Source of the DNA: Methylococcaceae bacterium UBA1147
GTDB taxonomy: Bacteria > Pseudomonadota > Gammaproteobacteria > Methylococcales > UBA1147
Direction: 5' to 3'
Assembly: GCA_002311315.1 (NCBI GenBank)
Contig: DBZZ01000080.1
Span: 55,217-63,782, forward strand
Length of the DNA stretch: 8,566 nucleotides
The notes beneath the pieces were generated by a model. It saw only the letters and a list, made by a program, of their open reading frames with translations, did not search any database and was not told the DNA's origin. The translations under genes were made by a program, and so were the position numbers. Position 1 is the stretch's first letter; the number at the start of each line of letters is the position of its first letter. This document shows, piece after piece, positions 1 through 6,006 of the stretch.

Positions 1-449
1 ATGGGGTCACGTCCTTCGCGATCCAGCTTGTTGATAAAGGTAAGAATGGGTGTGTCGCGCAAACGGCAGACATCCATCAGCTTGATGGTCCTCTCCTCGA
101 CACCTTTGGCACTATCGATCACCATCAGGGCCGAATCAACGGCGGTTAGCGTACGGTAGGTATCTTCAGAAAAATCGGCATGCCCCGGTGTGTCCAGTAG
201 ATTGATTACGCAGTTCTCGTGTTCAAACTGCATCACCGAGGTGGTCACCGAAATTCCCCTCTCCTTTTCCATCTGCATCCAGTCCGAGGTCGCATGCCGC
301 GACGCTTTGCGTCCCTTGACCGATCCAGCCAACTGGATCGCACCGCCGAAAAGCAGCAGTTTCTCCGTAATGGTGGTTTTCCCGGCATCCGGGTGGGAAA
401 TGATCGCGAAAGTCCGTCTTCGCTCAAGCTCATGAATGAAATCTGACAT
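1..449 (-). CDS. prfC: Peptide chain release factor 3 (RF3), N-terminal part; runs off the left edge
   Basis: RF3 is a cytoplasmic translational GTPase that removes RF1/RF2 from the ribosome after peptide release. 149 complete codons are visible, covering most of the GTP-binding domain. The P-loop HPDAGKTT is at residues 19-26, the switch I segment ERGISVTTS at 63-71, the G3 motif DTPGH at 86-90 and the G4 motif NKLD at 140-143. The opening MSDFIHELERRRTFAIISHP is typical of RF3 and separates it from EF-G. RF3 is usually about 525-530 residues, so roughly 70% lies outside the window. The start is ATG; only a weak GGTG precedes it by about six bases. It lies 438 bases from the preceding gene and has its own TATAAT box, so it is probably transcribed independently. 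No frameshift or lost motif is seen in the visible part. Identity is near certain. Confidence 0.97.
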   Translation of the reverse strand, partial: MSDFIHELERRRTFAIISHPDAGKTTITEKLLLFGGAIQLAGSVKGRKASRHATSDWMQMEKERGISVTTSVMQFEHENCVINLLDTPGHADFSEDTYRTLTAVDSALMVIDSAKGVEERTIKLMDVCRLRDTPILTFINKLDREGRDP

Positions 450-471
450 CAGACACCAAAAAATGAAACGC

Positions 472-477
472 ATTATA
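472..477 (-). promoter_or_regulatory. Candidate -10 box (TATAAT) of prfC
   Basis: The minus strand reads TATAAT, a perfect sigma-70 -10 hexamer, 22 bases upstream of the prfC ATG. Transcription would begin a few bases downstream, leaving a leader of only about 15-20 bases. No good -35 hexamer is found at 16-18 bases: TTGGCA is present but only 12 bases upstream. A small inverted repeat occupies the expected spacer. This is a motif match, not proof of a promoter. Confidence 0.5.
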
Positions 478-480
478 CAT

Positions 481-493
481 GGCAAGCTTTGCC
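481..493. repeat. Short inverted repeat GGCAA-GCT-TTGCC next to the prfC -10 box
   Basis: A five-base arm pair separated by three bases lies three bases upstream of the candidate prfC -10 box. Its position between the expected -10 and -35 elements would suit an operator, but a match this short can occur by chance. There is no T-tract, so it is not a terminator. Confidence 0.3.
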
Positions 494-887
494 AATCTCC
501 GATTCCCGCACCACGGGTTGCACGAAAGAGGCGATATTTCCAGCGAAAAAGGGGCCGGAGAAAGAGAGAACACGCAGCCTAAGTCACCTGGTACCGGGTT
601 CAGATTAACCTGAATTCTGAAAAAATAGCGCTGGGAGGAAAAAGAAACGAGCGATGGCATGACAACTTGGATATCCCCGGCAACAACCGAGAATACGGAA
701 ATGCCGGTGTTCAGCCTTTGGTAATCAGACGATTAAAAAATTTTACAGCGAAGTTACCTTTCCAAGTGATTGGCTGGTAAATCACTGCACCACTCTGCAT
801 CGGATTCAGCAGGCAAAGATGCCGACGACTTCTCGAACACTTTCTATGCTTGGTGCCACGGAAAAACAAGCCGTTAATACGCCGATT

Positions 888-1613
888 TTAACGATCGTTG
901 AAACATTCCTCCAAAAACATCTGCATCGTCTGCCAGGAACGCTTGTCGGCCAACGGATGGTAAACCGTGCCAAACCCCGGATCGTTGGCCACCGGGTTGG
1001 TAAAAGCATGCATGGTCTTTCCGTACGAGTGGAACTGCCAGTCGCAGCCAGCCCTGGTCAGGTCCTCCTGCAATCGCGCAATATCTTCCGTTGGAACCAT
1101 CGGGTCATCGTGGCCGTGAAGAACCAGTACCCTGGAATTGATCGGCTTTCCTTCGATGTTGCCGGGGGCTGCGAGCAGGCCATGAAAACTGACCACGCCG
1201 CAAATATCCGCGCCAGTACGGGCGAGATCCAGCACGCAAAGCCCCCCGAAACAAAAACCCATGGCTGCAATCAGGTCAGTGTCGACCGAGTCCAGCCCTC
1301 TCACGGCGTCCAGCGCAGCGCAGATCCGCCGCTGCAACATGGCTCGATCGTCCATGAACGGAGTCATCAGGGCAACGTTTTCTTCCACACTGCTACCCAA
1401 AACGCCTTTCCCGTACATGTCCAGTGCAAAAGCCCCGTAACCCAGCTCCGCAACACGGCGCGCCTTGTCGCAGACGAATTCGTCCCGCCCACCCCACGCA
1501 TGGGCAATCAGCACCGTCGGCAAAGGCTGGTCCAGAGAATCGTCATAGACAAAAAGCCCTTCGAGGCAGATCCCGTTATCAAGGTATTCGACAGTCGAAC
1601 TCTGAAACGCCAT
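888..1613 (-). CDS. Dienelactone hydrolase family protein
   Basis: This 241-residue alpha/beta hydrolase matches the dienelactone hydrolase (DLH) family in length and motifs. The cysteine nucleophile sits in GFCFGG (Cys121). The acid is in HGHDDPMVP (Asp170 by the GxxDPxV pattern) and the histidine is in KTMHAFTNP (His202). The spacing is close to the Cys123/Asp171/His202 triad known for Pseudomonas DLH. No signal peptide is seen, so it is probably cytoplasmic. The ATG is preceded by TAAGG with seven bases of spacing, a good ribosome-binding site. It lies 85 bases downstream of the Dabb-domain gene in the same direction. There are no catechol-pathway genes nearby, so true dienelactone hydrolysis is not implied; many family members act on other esters, lactones or thioesters. 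The family call is strong and the substrate is unknown. Confidence 0.92.
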   Translation of the reverse strand: MAFQSSTVEYLDNGICLEGLFVYDDSLDQPLPTVLIAHAWGGRDEFVCDKARRVAELGYGAFALDMYGKGVLGSSVEENVALMTPFMDDRAMLQRRICAALDAVRGLDSVDTDLIAAMGFCFGGLCVLDLARTGADICGVVSFHGLLAAPGNIEGKPINSRVLVLHGHDDPMVPTEDIARLQEDLTRAGCDWQFHSYGKTMHAFTNPVANDPGFGTVYHPLADKRSWQTMQMFLEECFNDR

Positions 1614-1698
1614 GGTATTGCCTTACCCCACTATCCAAAAGCCAGCCTGACATTCCGCAAAATACCCGACCGGCATTGTCTGCGCGGAGCCTGCCGGC

Positions 1699-2112
1699 TC
1701 ATTTCAGCTCGACATCGTAGACAATGATTTTCCTGATCAGCGGCTTTAGCATTTCGGAAACCGCCTTCTTGTGGCGTGGATGTTCCAGGTACGCATTCAG
1801 GGCCGTCCTGTTTCGGAAAGTAATCACCGTTGCAACGTCGAAGCTGGCATCGACCACGTCACGGCCCGACGGACTGACCACGCCAACCTTGTGATCAATG
1901 ACCCCGGGGAGAGTGGCGAAACCACGGGTTACCTCGACGAATTTTCGGCGACTGGCCTTGTCGCCAGGTTTTTTCAACCAGCCAATCACGACATGGCTGA
2001 CCGGACCGAAAGAACTGGAATCGTCCAACACCGGAGCTGAATGAACGGGCCCCGCAAAAGCCAGCAGACAGGAAAAGAGCGTGACCCAGCTTAGCGCGAT
2101 GGTCTTTTGCAT
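1699..2112 (-). CDS. Secreted Dabb (stress-responsive alpha/beta-barrel) domain protein
   Basis: The protein has 137 residues. Residues 1-26 look like a type I signal peptide: a lysine near the start, a hydrophobic stretch ending around residue 21, then HSA|P as a plausible cleavage site. A Cys at 15 follows LFS, but hydrophobic residues continue after it, so a lipoprotein is less likely. Residues about 38-135 fit the ferredoxin-like Dabb fold: SHVVIGWLKKPG as the first strand, a helix with FVEVTRGFATLPGV, the strand FDVATVITF, a helix with LNAYLEHPRHKKAV, and a final strand IIVYDVEL. Dabb domains are usually dimeric, with diverse or unknown activity. The ATG follows CGGAG with a short spacer, a good ribosome-binding site. 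It lies 187 bases after the phosphatase gene and 85 before the DLH-family gene, so it may head a small two-gene unit. The fold call is fairly secure and the function is unknown. Confidence 0.8.
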   Translation of the reverse strand: MQKTIALSWVTLFSCLLAFAGPVHSAPVLDDSSSFGPVSHVVIGWLKKPGDKASRRKFVEVTRGFATLPGVIDHKVGVVSPSGRDVVDASFDVATVITFRNRTALNAYLEHPRHKKAVSEMLKPLIRKIIVYDVELK

Positions 2113-2299
2113 GGTTCTCCGGGTATCTGGGAGAAATGATCAGGATAAATCCAGTGTAAACCTTTCGTTCGCCTTAACATAATACCATCTCGAGAGCAGC
2201 CGCAAAGCGGCGGACCGATTGTCTACCTTGCTCCTGGCAGCTTTCATGCACGTGTGGGTCGAACAACGAGCCGATGGCCACAAGCAAGACGGTCGCCAG
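2113..2299. other. Spacer between the phosphatase gene and the Dabb gene, possible promoter region
   Basis: This gap of 187 bases follows the end of the envelope cluster. It contains a hairpin GCCGC-TTT-GCGGC (plus-strand 2199-2211) without a T-tract on either side. On the minus strand a TATTAT hexamer (2179-2184) lies about 67 bases upstream of the Dabb ATG, but the sequence at the -35 position is poor and overlaps the hairpin. A promoter for the Dabb/DLH pair is plausible but not demonstrated. No convincing gene is present. Confidence 0.35.
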
Positions 2300-2788
2300 T
2301 CAGCCCAGGTTTGCCCGCAAGTCATCGAGTAATCCCGCGCACCCTTGTTCAATCAGATCCAGTACCCGCTCGAAACCATGCTCCCCTCCATAATAGGGAT
2401 CCGGTACGTCCCGGCAATTTAGGCGAGGTGCGAAACCGAGCAGCAAACTCAATTTTCCGGTGAATTCCGCAGGGCATGACCGTAAAAGGATATCCAGGTT
2501 ATCCTGATCCATGGCCAGGATGTAGTCGAAACGTTCAAAATCGGCCACCTCGAACCTTCGTGCCCGCTGGTGGCTGATATCGATTCCACGGGCCATTGCG
2601 GCGGCCTGGGCACGGGCATCGGGCGCTTCGGATAGATGGTATGCATGGGTTCCGGCCGAATCGACCCAAACCCATTCATCAAGTCCCGATTCCCCGATCT
2701 GCTGCTTGAAGACTCCCTCTGCACTCGGCGACCGACAAATATTGCCCATGCAAACGAAAAGGACGCTGGTTTCCGCAGACCTGCTCAT
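2300..2788 (-). CDS. Low-molecular-weight protein-tyrosine phosphatase
   Basis: The protein has 162 residues, the normal length for the family. The catalytic P-loop CX5R is intact: VCMGNICRSP with nucleophile Cys13 and Arg19, followed by SAEG. The general acid lies in the C-terminal DPYYGG motif (Asp130), and the family motif VDSAGTHAYH is at 42-51. It is a cytoplasmic protein-tyrosine or related phosphatase. Bacterial relatives often counteract tyrosine kinases controlling polysaccharide export, but no kinase is encoded here. The reading frame is open well upstream into kdsB. I chose the ATG at 2788 because homology starts just after it and upstream residues look random. No clear Shine-Dalgarno precedes this ATG; a mini-ORF ends on it through an ATGA overlap, so coupling is possible. 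A TTG two codons upstream is an alternative start. It follows kdsB as in Pseudomonas-type clusters; the murB that I recall as next there is absent. Confidence 0.93.
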   Translation of the reverse strand: MSRSAETSVLFVCMGNICRSPSAEGVFKQQIGESGLDEWVWVDSAGTHAYHLSEAPDARAQAAAMARGIDISHQRARRFEVADFERFDYILAMDQDNLDILLRSCPAEFTGKLSLLLGFAPRLNCRDVPDPYYGGEHGFERVLDLIEQGCAGLLDDLRANLG

Positions 2789-2883
2789 GGACAACCGGGC
2801 TTCGGCGCCAAATTCGCAGAGCCAACATAGATACCGATTCGATACATCACCCCGACCGCAACTTGAGTATCCCCGGCAAGCAT
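2785..2883 (-). CDS. Candidate mini-ORF (32 codons) between kdsB and the phosphatase
   Basis: An ATG 17 bases after the kdsB stop opens a 32-codon frame. Its TGA overlaps the phosphatase ATG as ATGA. It begins MLAGDTQVAV and ends NLAPKPGCP; a second in-frame ATG at codon 13 would give 20 codons. The peptide resembles nothing that I know, and upstream there is only a weak GAAGTG. If translated, it would carry ribosomes to the phosphatase start, which lacks its own binding site. It could equally be chance; it is the weakest of the three mini-ORFs. Confidence 0.2.
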   Translation of the reverse strand: MLAGDTQVAVGVMYRIGIYVGSANLAPKPGCP

Positions 2884-2900
2884 TAAACTGCACTTCAAGC

Positions 2901-3680
2901 CTAAACTCCCGGGCCCATCCTGTTGCGCAATACCCCCTCGACACGAACAAGGTCTTCGGCCGTATCAACACCGGCTTCCGGAGCAGAATCCACCGTAACA
3001 ACCAGAACCCGTTCCCCGTTCCAGAGAATGCGTAATTGCTCCAGCGATTCCATGCGTTCCAGGCCTGTTACCGGCCATTCCCTGTAACGACGCAGAAATT
3101 CAACCGAATAGGCATACATGCCAATATGGCGCTTGTGGCCGCCCGCAACCAGCCCTGCCTGCGCGTCGCCCGCGAAACCATCCCGATCCCAGGGAATTGT
3201 TGCCCGGCTGAAATAAAGTGCATGACCATCCCGGTCGAGCACCACCTTAACCACGTTGGGATTGAACAGTTCGGCACCATCACTAATCTCGGTCGCCAGT
3301 GTAGCCACACAAGCGGTATCGCAATGGTCCAGTGCCGATGCCAAGCTGCGGATCACTGCTGCGGGCACCAACGGTTCATCGCCCTGGAGGTTGACCACCA
3401 GATCGGAATCCTGCCATCCAAGGACCTCGCAGACTTCGGCAATCCTTTCGGTACCGTTGCTGTGATCCAACCGGGTTATGACCGCGGTAACCCCGTATCC
3501 CTCAACACATTCAGCGATCTCATCGCAATCGGTTGCAACAATCACCTGCTCTGCCTTTGCTTCCCTCGCCCGATCGCATACGTGAAGGATCATCGCTTTT
3601 CCGGCAATCTGCAGCAGAGGTTTTCCCGGCAGGCGACTCGATGCGTACCGGGCCGGAATTACGATCTTGAAACCAGCCAC
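2901..3680 (-). CDS. kdsB: 3-deoxy-manno-octulosonate cytidylyltransferase (CMP-Kdo synthetase)
   Basis: KdsB joins CTP and Kdo to form CMP-Kdo, the donor used by WaaA to add Kdo to lipid IVA; it is cytoplasmic. The protein has 259 residues, close to the usual 245-255. The nucleotide-binding motif RYASSRLPGKPL is at 11-22, NLQGDEPLV at 97-105 with a metal-binding Asp101, HIGMYAY at 185-191, ESLEQLR at 211-217, and GVDTAEDL at 237-244. The start codon is GTG; no ATG lies nearby in frame, and the first residues (MAGFKIVIPARY) align directly with the family start. Only a weak GGA precedes it. It lies 27 bases after ycaR, clearly in the same operon, and works directly downstream of the lipid IVA made with LpxK. 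The C-terminal tail (RNRMGPGV) is not conserved in my knowledge. Identity is very secure. Confidence 0.97.
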   Translation of the reverse strand: MAGFKIVIPARYASSRLPGKPLLQIAGKAMILHVCDRAREAKAEQVIVATDCDEIAECVEGYGVTAVITRLDHSNGTERIAEVCEVLGWQDSDLVVNLQGDEPLVPAAVIRSLASALDHCDTACVATLATEISDGAELFNPNVVKVVLDRDGHALYFSRATIPWDRDGFAGDAQAGLVAGGHKRHIGMYAYSVEFLRRYREWPVTGLERMESLEQLRILWNGERVLVVTVDSAPEAGVDTAEDLVRVEGVLRNRMGPGV

Positions 3681-3707
3681 GGGTTCTGTTCCGGACCAGG
3701 TGTAGCC

Positions 3708-3896
3708 TCAGGAAAGCGCATCGTATTCTTCCAGTGAAAGCTTCCGAGCCTCGTCCTCCAGCATCATTGGGATATCATCGCGGATCGGGTAAGCCAAGCG
3801 ATCCGCCTTGCAGATCAGTTCTCCCGCATCGCGGTCATAGCGCAATTTCCCCTTACACAAGGGACAAACAAGAATTTCTAGCAATTTTCTATTCAT
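3708..3896 (-). CDS. ycaR: Trm112/YcaR family small protein (UPF0434)
   Basis: This 62-residue protein matches E. coli YcaR (60 residues) across its length. It begins MNRKLLEILVCPLCKGKL, with the CPLC pair at residues 11-14 and ELICKADRLAYPIRDDIPM at 26-44. A single further Cys (29) is present, as in E. coli YcaR. The family is related to Trm112, a small zinc-binding partner of methyltransferases in eukaryotes; its role in bacteria is unclear. The ATG lies inside the end of lpxK: ATGAATAG carries both the ycaR start and the lpxK stop, an 8-base overlap. An AAGG about ten bases upstream may serve as binding site. Translational coupling to lpxK is likely. Position between lpxK and kdsB is conserved widely in Proteobacteria. 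Family call is secure. Confidence 0.95.
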   Translation of the reverse strand: MNRKLLEILVCPLCKGKLRYDRDAGELICKADRLAYPIRDDIPMMLEDEARKLSLEEYDALS

Positions 3897-4890
3897 GCAA
3901 TCGGCCTTTCAGAATCTTCAATAATTGTGTTTCAAACCCGCAGTCGAGCCGTGCTTCCACGGGTACGTGCCAGTGATGATCCCGGGCAAAGCCGAAACAT
4001 TTCACGGCGTCTTTCTCGGTCATCAGAACCGGCGCCTCGTCGTTGAAACAGAGATCCGTCTCTACGAAGCTGTGATGATCTGGAAAACGGTGCACCTTGG
4101 GCCGGAGTCCCCAGGACACCAGGTGATCAAAGAACCGCTCGGGATTGCCGATTCCGGCTACCCCATGGCAAATCGAACCGGCCAGTTGTGAAAGCGGCAT
4201 TTTCAGGCTCGGATGGAGATTGTTTACGGCCCGATCACCGACCAGCTTCATGCCGAACCCACCGGCCTCGGATTCACCGTTATAGACCAAAAGATCGGCG
4301 GTCCTAAGACGTGAAACGCTTTCCCGTAGGGGCCCCACCGGCAAACACAAGCCATTGCCAAATTTCCGGGCCGAGTCCACGACCACAATTTCCAGCTCGC
4401 GTCTGAGCGCGTAGTGCTGCAAGCCGTCATCTGAAATGATGATATCGCATCGCCCTGTCTGCTGGAGTTTACGCGAAGAATGAACCCGGTTCGGCCCCAC
4501 CTCTACCGGACAGTCGGTCCTCCGCGAGATCAGTACAGCTTCGTCACCCACGAGCCGTGGGTCACTGTCGGGCTCGACGCTTTGAGGCCAGGCCGCCGCC
4601 ATGCCGCCGTAACCGCGGCTGATGATTCCCGGCTGCCACCCATTCCGTGCCAGAAACTCCGCCAGCCAGATAACCAGCGGAGTCTTACCGGTTCCCCCGA
4701 CCGTCAGGTTCCCAACCACCACCACAGGACAGTCTGGCCCGTCCGCTGCCATGAACCCGGCCGAATACAAGCCCCGTCGAACCGTCGACACTAGGCGAAA
4801 CGGCCAAGCCAGTGGAAACAGATATCGAAAGTATGACGCTGGGCTGTACCACTGGCGCTCGATCCAGCTGGACAGTGCGGAAACGTTCAA
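3889..4890 (-). CDS. lpxK: Tetraacyldisaccharide 4'-kinase
   Basis: LpxK phosphorylates the 4' position of the tetraacyldisaccharide 1-phosphate to make lipid IVA, acting at the cytoplasmic face of the inner membrane. From the proposed start the protein has 333 residues (E. coli 328). A membrane-associated N-terminal region (WYSPASYFRYLFPLAWPF) is followed by the P-loop VVVGNLTVGGTGKTP at about 57-71, SRGYGG at 91-96, GDEAVLI at 115-121, SDDGLQHY at 153-160, and near the C-terminus PDHHSF and MTEKDAVKC. The reading frame is open into exbD with no ATG in a sensible place. I chose the TTG at 4890 because homology begins at SWIERQWYS eight codons later and GGAG lies nine bases upstream. A mini-ORF ends on this TTG through a TTGA overlap. 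The first 8 bases of ycaR overlap its end. Function is secure; the exact start is less so. Confidence 0.95.
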   Translation of the reverse strand: MNVSALSSWIERQWYSPASYFRYLFPLAWPFRLVSTVRRGLYSAGFMAADGPDCPVVVVGNLTVGGTGKTPLVIWLAEFLARNGWQPGIISRGYGGMAAAWPQSVEPDSDPRLVGDEAVLISRRTDCPVEVGPNRVHSSRKLQQTGRCDIIISDDGLQHYALRRELEIVVVDSARKFGNGLCLPVGPLRESVSRLRTADLLVYNGESEAGGFGMKLVGDRAVNNLHPSLKMPLSQLAGSICHGVAGIGNPERFFDHLVSWGLRPKVHRFPDHHSFVETDLCFNDEAPVLMTEKDAVKCFGFARDHHWHVPVEARLDCGFETQLLKILKGRLHE

Positions 4891-4961
4891 GAGCCAGATC
4901 TCCGCCGCGGTTCTGCGAAGCGACTGTATGTTGCCACGGGCTGCTTCCGGTACATTCGCAT
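4887..4961 (-). CDS. Candidate mini-ORF (24 or 22 codons) between exbD and lpxK
   Basis: AGGAG formed by the exbD stop region (4964-4968) precedes two in-frame ATGs: one at 4961 (two bases away, too close) and one at 4955 (eight bases away, ideal). The frame runs 24 or 22 codons and ends TGA sharing bases with the proposed lpxK TTG start (TTGA). The peptide is strongly basic, starting MRMYRKQPVA and ending PRRRSGS, and is not a domain that I know. A plausible role is translational coupling that helps a weak TTG start fire; the peptide itself may be irrelevant. This is inference from layout only. Confidence 0.35.
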   Translation of the reverse strand: MRMYRKQPVATYSRFAEPRRRSGS

Positions 4962-4966
4962 CTCTC

Positions 4967-5389
4967 CTAGGGAGATGACTTGCGCGGGCTTTCAGTGGCA
5001 AAACTGATTCGTACCAATTCCAGCTGCCTTGCCGCGTCCAGGATACGAACCACCGCTTGGTGAGTCGCCCCCGCATCAGCCGCGATCACCAACGTGGGAT
5101 TGTTGCGGTTGCGGATTGCCAGCCGGATGGCGTCTTTCAGGGCCGCCACATCCGAACCGAAAACCTTTTTCCGGTCAATAGAATAATTCTCATTGATATC
5201 AACGCTGATCTCAAGGATGTTCTGTTCCACCGGATTCTGGCCCTCTGCCCTCGGCAGTTGGAGTTGCAATTCCTTTTCCCGATTGAAGGTGGTTGTCAGC
5301 ATGAAAAAAATCAGCAGCAGGAACACCACGTCGATCATCGGCGTCAGGCCGATTTCAAGATTATCGGGCTCACGATCCCTGAATTTCAT
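4967..5389 (-). CDS. exbD: ExbD/TolR family biopolymer transport protein
   Basis: The 140-residue protein has the family layout: a short cytoplasmic N-terminus (MKFRDREPDNLEIGLTP), one membrane helix at about 17-36 containing the proton-coupling aspartate (PMIDVVFLLLIFF, Asp20, equivalent to the conserved Asp25 of E. coli ExbD), then a periplasmic domain with LEISVDINENYSIDRK and TLVIAADAGATHQAVV. It would pair with ExbB to use the proton gradient for work across the periplasm. The ATG overlaps the exbB stop as ATGA, with GAGG about nine bases upstream, so translation is almost certainly coupled. It sits directly before lpxK, an arrangement that I recall from Pseudomonas. No tonB or tolA is present, so the output partner is unknown. 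The symbol reflects family membership; TolR-like assignment is possible. Confidence 0.92.
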   Translation of the reverse strand: MKFRDREPDNLEIGLTPMIDVVFLLLIFFMLTTTFNREKELQLQLPRAEGQNPVEQNILEISVDINENYSIDRKKVFGSDVAALKDAIRLAIRNRNNPTLVIAADAGATHQAVVRILDAARQLELVRISFATESPRKSSP

Positions 5390-6006
5390 TGCAGGTCATC
5401 CTCGCGGTTACCATGCAGTATCTCCACCAATTTCAGAGACTCCTCTTCCATTTTCAGCACAAGTTCCGTGACCCGCCCCTGAAAGTAGCGATAAAACATG
5501 ACACTGGGTATGGCAACCGAAAGTCCTGCTGCAGTGGTAATCAGTGCTTCCGAGATCCCCCCAGCCAGGACCGCCGGATCGCCCACCCCCACTGTTGTGA
5601 TCACCGAAAAAACTTTGATCATCCCCACCACAGTACCGAGAAGACCCAGCAGCGGAGTAATCGAAGCAATGGTTCCGAGTGTGTTCAGAAAGCGATCAAG
5701 ATCGTGTACCACTTGGCGCCCTGTTTCCTCGATACTCTCCTTCATGACCTCACGGCCGTGCCGGTGATTGTTAAGCCCCGCGGCGAGGATCGCACCCAGC
5801 GGTGAACCGCGTCTTAACATGCGAATCTGAGCTACATCCAACTTTTTTTGTCGGTAAAGATGCCAGATTTCGGGAACCAGACTTTGAGGAAGGATACGGC
5901 TAGTCCTGAGAGCCCACAGGCGTTCGCCAATGATTCCCGTCGCCAATACAGAACAGATCATGATCGGTATCATGAGAAGACCACCGCTTTCTAGTAATTC
6001 GAACAC
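5386..6006 (-). CDS. exbB: ExbB/TolQ/MotA family proton-channel protein
   Basis: This 206-residue protein has the three-helix ExbB plan: helix 1 at about 9-30 (GLLMIPIMICSVLATGIIG), a cytoplasmic loop, helix 2 at about 109-133 (GTIASITPLLGLLGTVVGM), and helix 3 at about 149-172 (ISEALITTAAGLSVAIPS). The TPLLGLLGTVVGMI and ALITTAAGL motifs, including the conserved threonine, are hallmarks of the family. The start is GTG, since VFELLESGG aligns with the family N-terminus; AGAGG lies about eleven bases upstream. An internal ATG at codon 12 would cut into helix 1 and is less likely. It overlaps exbD by four bases and probably begins the envelope operon, since 293 bases separate it from the transporter gene. 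It lacks the longer N-terminus found in some periplasm-extended ExbB proteins. Confidence 0.93.
   Translation of the reverse strand: MFELLESGGLLMIPIMICSVLATGIIGERLWALRTSRILPQSLVPEIWHLYRQKKLDVAQIRMLRRGSPLGAILAAGLNNHRHGREVMKESIEETGRQVVHDLDRFLNTLGTIASITPLLGLLGTVVGMIKVFSVITTVGVGDPAVLAGGISEALITTAAGLSVAIPSVMFYRYFQGRVTELVLKMEEESLKLVEILHGNREDDLQ

Larger units (their letters stand above)
450..887. other. Non-coding spacer between the DLH-family gene and prfC
   Basis: This stretch of 438 bases has no ORF that looks like a gene. It holds the prfC -10 box and inverted repeat at its left end. Small hairpins that I can see are TAATC-AGAC-GATTA at 722-735, next to an A6T4 tract (735-744), and GTGATT/AATCAC at 766-785 with an eight-base loop. 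Neither has a proper T-tract. At the right end, CGTTAA (872-877) pairs with TTAACG (888-893, overlapping the DLH stop). On the minus strand that hairpin is followed eight bases later by TTTTT, making it at best a weak, AT-rich terminator for the DLH gene. A small RNA cannot be excluded by eye. Confidence 0.5.

Noticed and set aside
430..660. Minus-strand 76-codon ORF in the spacer upstream of prfC
   Set aside because: It runs over the prfC promoter and start in another frame and looks like random sequence.
659..724. Plus-strand 21-codon ORF downstream of a GGGAGGA stretch
   Set aside because: The SD-like stretch is about 20 bases from this ATG, too far, and no promoter or conserved feature supports it.
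766..785. GTGATT/AATCAC hairpin in the spacer as a terminator
   Set aside because: The stem is AT-rich and no run of T follows on either strand.
1614..1698. Mini-ORF (17 codons) in the Dabb-DLH gap
   Set aside because: It stops 13 bases before the DLH start without overlap, and the DLH gene has a good ribosome-binding site of its own.
819..1727. Plus-strand ORF of 302 codons, the longest on that strand
   Set aside because: It is antisense to the DLH-family gene, whose motifs are unmistakable, and its translation shows no recognisable domain.
2199..2211. GCCGC-TTT-GCGGC hairpin as a terminator
   Set aside because: There is no T-tract on either strand after the stem, and five base pairs are too few.
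2140..2352. Minus-strand 70-codon ORF before the Dabb gene
   Set aside because: It overlaps the phosphatase end and the probable promoter; the product is compositionally odd and unrecognised.
2300..3001. Long version of the phosphatase (233 codons) starting inside kdsB
   Set aside because: The extra 71 residues have no family match and overlap kdsB; the phosphatase fold begins just after the ATG at 2788.
3036..3737. Plus-strand ORF of 233 codons
   Set aside because: It is the antisense shadow of kdsB; the product has no family features.
3889..5076. Long version of LpxK (395 codons) starting inside exbD
   Set aside because: The first 62 residues lie largely over exbD in another frame and do not resemble LpxK; homology starts after the TTG at 4890.
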